NCBI GenBank assembly: GCA_938036745.1
Contig: CALHWG010000060.1
Location: 1 to 25,687, forward strand
DNA from: an uncultured bacterium
GTDB taxonomy: Bacteria; Patescibacteriota; Saccharimonadia; Saccharimonadales; Saccharimonadaceae
DNA: 25,687 bases
Reading direction: 5' to 3'
Positions within the stretch are counted from its first letter, which is position 1, and every line of letters begins with the position of its first letter. Position numbers and translations under genes: made by a program. The notes under the pieces are model-generated. The model saw nothing but the letters and a program-made list of their open reading frames with translations, was not told where the DNA came from and searched no databases. Shown here piece after piece: positions 21,417 to 25,687 of the stretch.

Positions 21417-22847
21417 ATGAGCGTTTATAAAGTTCCTCAAGATGTTGAGGCGGATGACAAATTGCTTGGGCCGTTTAACTTTCGGCAATTCATTTACCTG
21501 ATTATTGTAGCAGGCTGTATTGCGCTGGAGATTTTTCTTTGGGGAATTTTCCCGGGGTTAATTATTTTACCGCTACCTATTATTATCTTTTTTGGTGCAC
21601 TCGCTTTACCGCTTCGAAAAGACCAACCAATGGAAACTTATCTTGCAGCAGTTGTTTCATTTTATTTAAAACCAAACAAGCGTTTTTGGCAGCCAGATGG
21701 CGTGGAACATTTAATTCAAATTTCTGCACCAGTAAATAGAGAAGAACACCTAACAAAAGAACTTTCACAAAATGAAGCCTCACGTAGACTTAGCTACTTA
21801 GCAGATATCGTTGATACTGAAGGGTGGGCCATTAAACACTCTATTGCGCCAGTTAACACAACTGTTCGTGAAGAATATTCAAATGAAGCTCGTGCAGCCG
21901 AAGATATGTTTGATAATTCACGAGTTTCTTCGAACGTTGATAATTTATTAAACCAACACGATCAGAGACGAAAACAGCAAATTATGCAAAACCTTGATAT
22001 GGCCCGAAATTTAGCACAATTTACAGATGAAAATTCTGAGAATATTCAAGACAAAACTTATTATTTCGACCCTAAAAATCGATACGAAGGTTCAGATAAT
22101 ATTAAATTTGAAGATGTTCAAGTTTCAGAACCAGCTGAAGCTAAGCCAACAGCCTTTTCTCAGAATCAGCAAAATCAATACCAAATGAATTTTAACCACA
22201 ATCAGCCACAAATGCAAAATGGGGCTTTTTCGAATTGGCAAAATTGGAATCAATCGCAAGCACAAAATTATAATAATTTTCAGCAAAATAAAAATTGGCA
22301 AAATCAACCGCAGCAAAATTTTGATGAAAATATTCATTTAAATTACAATCCTTATCCAGATTCAATGAATCAAACAGTTATTTCACCAAATTGGCAAAAT
22401 CAACCGCAGCAATTTACGCAGCCTTCGCCACAGCCACTTTCGAATTTTGCACCACCTGCACCACAGCCAGCTCAACAATCAGAGCCACAAAACCATTTCG
22501 AAAATCCGCCAGATGATTTTAATCAAGATTTAGAAGGAATTAATAACAGTTTTGAACGAATTAGGCAAATTAATGAAACTGTTGAGCGTGAAAAGCGAGA
22601 TCCAAAAGTTAGAATTTCTACCAATCCAGAGAACAATCCTTTTGTAAATAGAAGACATCTCACAGAACGAGAATCTGCAAATAAGATTAGCGCAGAAATG
22701 AAAAGGTTAGTTTCAGAAGGAAAAGATCTTTCGGTAGAAACGCTTGCGCGCCAAGCAAACAAACTAGCAGATAAAGAAAAGAAAGCTCAAGAAAATTCGA
22801 ACGAGGTCGACTTGGGTGAAAAAGAAGTAGTAATTTCATTGAGGTAA
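21417..22847 (+). CDS. PrgI-family T4SS protein with long Gln/Asn-rich tail
   Basis: 476 residues. The first 95 match the PrgI family (VirB3-like inner-membrane component): KVPQDVEADDKLLGPFNFRQ, two close transmembrane helices (24-41 and 43-62), and ETYLAAVVSFYLKPNKRFW. Classical PrgI proteins are only about 100-130 residues long; here some 370 more follow. Residues 100-230 are helical and charged, about 249-354 are rich in Gln, Asn, Trp and Pro with the unit NWQNQPQQ twice, and 360-476 are charged helix. An in-frame TAA seven bases upstream fixes 21417 as the first possible ATG. The stop codon lies one base before the next start. Confidence 0.87.
   Translation: MSVYKVPQDVEADDKLLGPFNFRQFIYLIIVAGCIALEIFLWGIFPGLIILPLPIIIFFGALALPLRKDQPMETYLAAVVSFYLKPNKRFWQPDGVEHLIQISAPVNREEHLTKELSQNEASRRLSYLADIVDTEGWAIKHSIAPVNTTVREEYSNEARAAEDMFDNSRVSSNVDNLLNQHDQRRKQQIMQNLDMARNLAQFTDENSENIQDKTYYFDPKNRYEGSDNIKFEDVQVSEPAEAKPTAFSQNQQNQYQMNFNHNQPQMQNGAFSNWQNWNQSQAQNYNNFQQNKNWQNQPQQNFDENIHLNYNPYPDSMNQTVISPNWQNQPQQFTQPSPQPLSNFAPPAPQPAQQSEPQNHFENPPDDFNQDLEGINNSFERIRQINETVEREKRDPKVRISTNPENNPFVNRRHLTERESANKISAEMKRLVSEGKDLSVETLARQANKLADKEKKAQENSNEVDLGEKEVVISLR
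22293..22412 (+). repeat. Exact 24-base direct repeat inside prgI
   Basis: The same 24 bases occur at 22293-22316 and 22389-22412 in the same frame, encoding NWQNQPQQ. A shorter related copy (ASNWQNWNQSQ-type) precedes them. It suggests slippage-driven growth of the Gln/Asn-rich region. Confidence 0.8.
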
Positions 22848-22848
22848 T

Positions 22849-23625
22849 ATGAATAATAATCAAGTTAATAATCAAAAAAATCAGAGCCAAAACCAAACAA
22901 ATATAAATACTCCAGCAAATCCATCTTCAACGCAAAATTCGCTTGAAATCGCCGAACTCCGCGAAGGGATGGTGGTAATGCGCGACGGAAGCTTTCGCGC
23001 TGTTATTGCTTGCAAATCAATTAACTTCGATCTTATGAGCTCACGAGAACGCGAGGGTGTGGAATATTCTTATCAAAGTTTTTTGAATGCATTAACTTTC
23101 CCAATTCAGATTTTGGTTCGCTCACAACGAGTTGATATTGAACCATATTTAAATAAATTGGCTGAAATTCAAGTAGCGCAAGATAATATGTTGCTTGGCG
23201 ACTTAATGGAAGATTATATTAACTTTATTGATAGCCTTAGCCGAAGTGCGAATATTATGGATAAATCTTTCTTTATTGTGGTCCCTTATTATCCGAGTGG
23301 TGATTTAAACAATTTAAAGGGTTCAGCAAAAGGATTTTTTGGTAAAATTTTTGCAAAACCGGGTGCTCAAATTTCGAAAATCGACCGCAACACTTGGGAT
23401 AAAGCACGCGAAGAAATTAAAAAACGCGTTGATTCAATTACTGGTGGTCTTTACCAAATGGGAATTAAATCAGTTCAATTAAACACCAAAGAACTCGGTG
23501 AGCTTTATTATAATGTTTATAACCCAGATACAGCTGTTTATGAACCTTTGGGCGATTTTCGTGATACAGCAAGTTTATTCGTTCGAAAAGCTGAAGGTGA
23601 GCGACCAGATCAAGGAGGATTTTAA
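22849..23625 (+). CDS. VirB4/TraC N-terminal-domain-like T4SS protein
   Basis: 258 residues. A polar Asn/Gln-rich start of about 30 residues precedes LEIAELREGMVVMRDGSFRAVIACKSINFDLMS, EGVEYSYQSFLNALTFPIQILVRSQRVD and SFFIVVPYY. These blocks resemble the N-terminal, non-ATPase part of VirB4/TraC proteins, here as a separate gene directly before the ATPase gene. The last third carries a helix-rich segment (DKAREEIKKRVDSITGGLYQMGIKSVQLNTKEL) and ends soon after the stop-proximal AAGGAGG that serves the next gene. No P-loop is present. It is expected at the inner face of the membrane, in contact with PrgI and VirB4. Confidence 0.8.
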   Translation: MNNNQVNNQKNQSQNQTNINTPANPSSTQNSLEIAELREGMVVMRDGSFRAVIACKSINFDLMSSREREGVEYSYQSFLNALTFPIQILVRSQRVDIEPYLNKLAEIQVAQDNMLLGDLMEDYINFIDSLSRSANIMDKSFFIVVPYYPSGDLNNLKGSAKGFFGKIFAKPGAQISKIDRNTWDKAREEIKKRVDSITGGLYQMGIKSVQLNTKELGELYYNVYNPDTAVYEPLGDFRDTASLFVRKAEGERPDQGGF

Positions 23626-23627
23626 TT

Positions 23628-25487
23628 ATGGCGAAGAAAAAAGATGCGGTTGATATTGCAGCCCAACAACGAGCACAAGAACAGGCCGAAGTTGAACAAG
23701 CATTTTTAACTGGTATTAACACTTTGCGAGATTTAATCGCACCATCAAGTCTTGAATTTCACTCAGGATATTTTCGACTTGGTACAAAATATGGTCAAAC
23801 AATTTATGTCTACGGCTACCCCCGCCAGCTTTATACTGGATGGGCCTCGCCGATCTTGAATGCTGATGAAGTTTTAGATGTTTCAATGTTTATTTATCCT
23901 GTTGAAACTGAAATTGTCATGAAAAACCTTCGTCGAAAAGTTACTCAGCTTGAAGCCGATCTTTCGATTAATAACGAAAAAGGTAGAACCCGAGATCCAG
24001 CTCTTGAAGCTGCTTTAAACGATGCTGAAGAGCTCCGAGATCAGTTACAACTTGGTGCTGAAAAATTCTTCCGTTTTGGCTTATATTTAACAATTTACGC
24101 CGACAGTCTTGATGAACTCAATTTTGTTCGAAGCAAAGTCGAAACAATGCTTGGCCAGCAAATGCTGTTTTCTAAAGTTGCGTCAAGCCAACAGGAACAA
24201 GGTTTAAAATCTGCCGTTCCACAACTTTCCGACCAATTACAAAGTCGTCGAAACATGAACACTGGTGCGATTTCAACTTCATTTCCATTTACTTCTGCCG
24301 ATTTAACCCAAGAAAACGGTGTTCTTTATGGCGTTAATATGCACAATAATGGGCTCGTAATCTTTGACCGCTATACGCTCGAAAATGCAAACATGGTGGT
24401 TTTCGCAAAATCTGGTGCTGGTAAATCTTTCACAGTGAAACTTGAAGCTCTTCGAACAATGATGATGGGTGCAGAGGTCTTAATTATCGACCCAGAAAAT
24501 GAATATCAAAAATTAAGCGATGCCGTTGGCGGAAGTTATATTCGCCTCAGCTTAAACTCAGATGTTCGAATTAATCCTTTCGATTTACCGCACGTTATTG
24601 ATGCCGAAGAAGCAGACAACGCGCTTCGTGCAAATATCGTAACGCTTCACGGTCTATTTCGATTAATGCTTGGTGGAACTAGCGCAGGGCAATCAATTGG
24701 GCTTTCACCAAATGAAGAAGCCGACCTCGACCAAGCAATTATTGACACTTACGCTCGAGCTGGAATCACTTCAGATCCGCTCACACATAATTCAACACCA
24801 CCAACAATTCATAACCTTTATGATACCTTGGTTCATATGGATGGTAGTGGACCAAGCTTGGCGCAACGCCTTCGAAAATACACAACTGGAACTTTCGCAG
24901 GAATTTTCTCGCAACAATCAAATATCGATATCAATAACTCGATGGTGGTGTTTAACATTCGCGACCTTGAAGATGAACTTCGCCCAGTTGCAATGTATAT
25001 TGTGCTTTCACACATCTGGAATATTGTGCGTTCTGAGCAGAAAAAACGAATGCTTATCGTGGATGAAGCTTGGCAGTTAATGAAATACGACGATTCGGCA
25101 AACTTCTTGTTTAGCTTGGCAAAACGCGCTCGAAAATATTATCTTGGGCTTACTACAATTTCGCAGGACGTTGAAGACTTTATGGGTTCAAAAATGGGCC
25201 GAGCGATTGTTTCGAACAGCTCAATGCAGCTACTCTTAAAACAATCTTCAAGTGCAGTCGATGTTTTGAGCGATGTCTTTAAATTAACCGAAGAAGAACG
25301 AAAGCGCCTTTCGAACTTCCCAGTTGGGCAAGGATTATTCTTTGCAGGCCAAAATCACGTTCATATTCAAATCATCGCTAGCGATACCGAACATCAACTT
25401 ATTTCAACCAGCCCAAATAGTTCAAAAAACCGCCAGGGCGATAATATGATGACTAACGGTTACGCCGACCCGAATGAATTATTTTAA
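23628..25487 (+). CDS. virB4: VirB4-family T4SS ATPase
   Basis: 619 residues. This is the conserved motor ATPase of T4SSs, located at the cytoplasmic face of the inner membrane and needed for pilus assembly and substrate transfer. Seen: an N-terminal region of about 240 residues with SLEFHSGYFRLGTKYGQTIYVYGYP, then Walker A AKSGAGKSFTVK (about 260-271), LIIDPENEYQ shortly after, INPFDL, and Walker B RMLIVDEAWQLM (about 474-485), followed by LTTISQDVEDFMGS and the closing GQGLFFAGQNHVHIQIIASD, all VirB4/TraC/CagE hallmarks. AAGGAGG precedes the ATG, two bases after the previous stop. It is shorter than Agrobacterium VirB4 (789 residues), which fits the separate N-domain gene. Confidence 0.96.
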   Translation: MAKKKDAVDIAAQQRAQEQAEVEQAFLTGINTLRDLIAPSSLEFHSGYFRLGTKYGQTIYVYGYPRQLYTGWASPILNADEVLDVSMFIYPVETEIVMKNLRRKVTQLEADLSINNEKGRTRDPALEAALNDAEELRDQLQLGAEKFFRFGLYLTIYADSLDELNFVRSKVETMLGQQMLFSKVASSQQEQGLKSAVPQLSDQLQSRRNMNTGAISTSFPFTSADLTQENGVLYGVNMHNNGLVIFDRYTLENANMVVFAKSGAGKSFTVKLEALRTMMMGAEVLIIDPENEYQKLSDAVGGSYIRLSLNSDVRINPFDLPHVIDAEEADNALRANIVTLHGLFRLMLGGTSAGQSIGLSPNEEADLDQAIIDTYARAGITSDPLTHNSTPPTIHNLYDTLVHMDGSGPSLAQRLRKYTTGTFAGIFSQQSNIDINNSMVVFNIRDLEDELRPVAMYIVLSHIWNIVRSEQKKRMLIVDEAWQLMKYDDSANFLFSLAKRARKYYLGLTTISQDVEDFMGSKMGRAIVSNSSMQLLLKQSSSAVDVLSDVFKLTEEERKRLSNFPVGQGLFFAGQNHVHIQIIASDTEHQLISTSPNSSKNRQGDNMMTNGYADPNELF

Positions 25488-25509
25488 GCTTGAAGCACAA
25501 GCGTAAATG

Positions 25510-25518
25510 TGGTAAAAT
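25510..25518 (+). promoter_or_regulatory. Extended -10 promoter upstream of the last gene
   Basis: TGGTAAAAT ends at 25518, preceded by a further TG. The leader to the ATG at 25574 would be about 50 bases. Confidence 0.5.
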
Positions 25519-25573
25519 TAATTTATAAATTATAGAGTTTTAGGAATTTGAAATTTTAAAAAAAGCACATCAA

Positions 25574-25687
25574 ATGGCAGAGAAAAAAAACATATTAACC
25601 ACAGATGATGCAAGTTTAGTAGAAATGATTTTTGGAAAAGTTAAAATTATTTATGGAGATTATGATAATATTAAGATTACGGTACAA
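25574..25687 (+). CDS. Start of an unknown gene, cut by the right edge
   Basis: The first 38 codons are open: MAEKKNILTTDDASLVEMIF then GKVKIIYGDYDNIKITVQ. It looks soluble, with a helix followed by strands. An in-frame TAG upstream makes 25574 the first possible ATG. There is no good Shine-Dalgarno site. The T4SS context suggests a further component, but nothing in the visible part shows it. Confidence 0.5.
   Translation, partial: MAEKKNILTTDDASLVEMIFGKVKIIYGDYDNIKITVQ

Larger units (their letters stand above)
1..25687. repeat. Dispersed over-represented palindrome TTCGAA
   Basis: About 100 copies by hand count over the window, often as TTTCGAAA, in every codon phase (Phe-Glu, Ser-Lys/Asn, x-Arg-Lys/Asn) and at similar density between genes, for example at 1901, 4191, 4363, 4513, 5069, 5126, 6514, 9404, 10087, 11192, 15744 and 21360. 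Some copies are expected in tRNA T arms. The role is unknown. Confidence 0.7.

Noticed and set aside
1..25687. CRISPR array, insertion sequence or prophage structural genes
   Set aside because: No regularly spaced repeats, no transposase or integrase motifs, no terminal inverted repeats and no phage morphogenesis genes were seen.

Overview
The window looks like a chromosomal stretch of a Candidate Phyla Radiation bacterium, most likely Candidatus Saccharibacteria (TM7) or a close relative. The reasons are the low GC, short intergenic spaces, a truncated MurE-like ligase, an archaeal-type phosphoglucose/phosphomannose isomerase, and a type IV secretion (T4SS) cluster with many small two-helix pilin-like proteins, PrgI, VirB6/TrbL and VirB4 homologues typical of these reduced genomes. 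Genes read with the standard code; no reading frame here needs UGA to be sense. The taxonomic call is inference from gene content, with no 16S gene in the window.

Layout. 1-1056 (minus): the N-terminal part of an ABC-transporter ATPase and rlmH. 1110-2429 (plus): two small unknown genes, each with its own consensus promoter, long structured leader and terminator. 2428-4133 (minus): zwf translationally coupled to a HIT hydrolase. 4249-4488: tRNA-Leu and tRNA-Ser. 4550-6480 (plus): a small membrane protein and a MurE-like ligase. 6552-9403: an unknown small gene divergent from a large cell-surface protein with internalin-like and Ig-like regions, coiled coils and a YPETG tail anchor. 9543-11145: an acidic unknown gene divergent from PGI/PMI. 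11232-14415 (minus): a small membrane protein, tRNA-Ser, a PdaC-like polysaccharide deacetylase, tRNA-Arg, a membrane protein and another tRNA-Ser. 14457-15670: comF divergent from an Hsp20 chaperone.

15798-25487 is the T4SS cluster. Six pilin-like genes lie on the minus strand; four of them are chained by one-base TAATG overlaps. Divergent from these, on the plus strand, lie a VirB6/TrbL-like channel gene, then prgI, a VirB4/TraC N-domain-like gene and the VirB4 ATPase, all pointing to the right edge. A further gene begins at 25574 and runs off the window. Together they would give an envelope-spanning secretion, DNA-transfer or contact apparatus: pilins in the membrane, VirB6 and PrgI as inner-membrane channel parts, VirB4 as motor.

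Two window-wide properties stand out. The palindrome TTCGAA occurs about 100 times by hand count, against roughly 9 expected from base composition, in all reading frames and between genes; it is absent from several accessory-looking stretches. Many housekeeping genes have a TATAAT/TAAAAT box ending only 4-9 bases before the ATG, which implies leaderless or nearly leaderless mRNAs, while the accessory genes carry normal or long leaders with Shine-Dalgarno sites.
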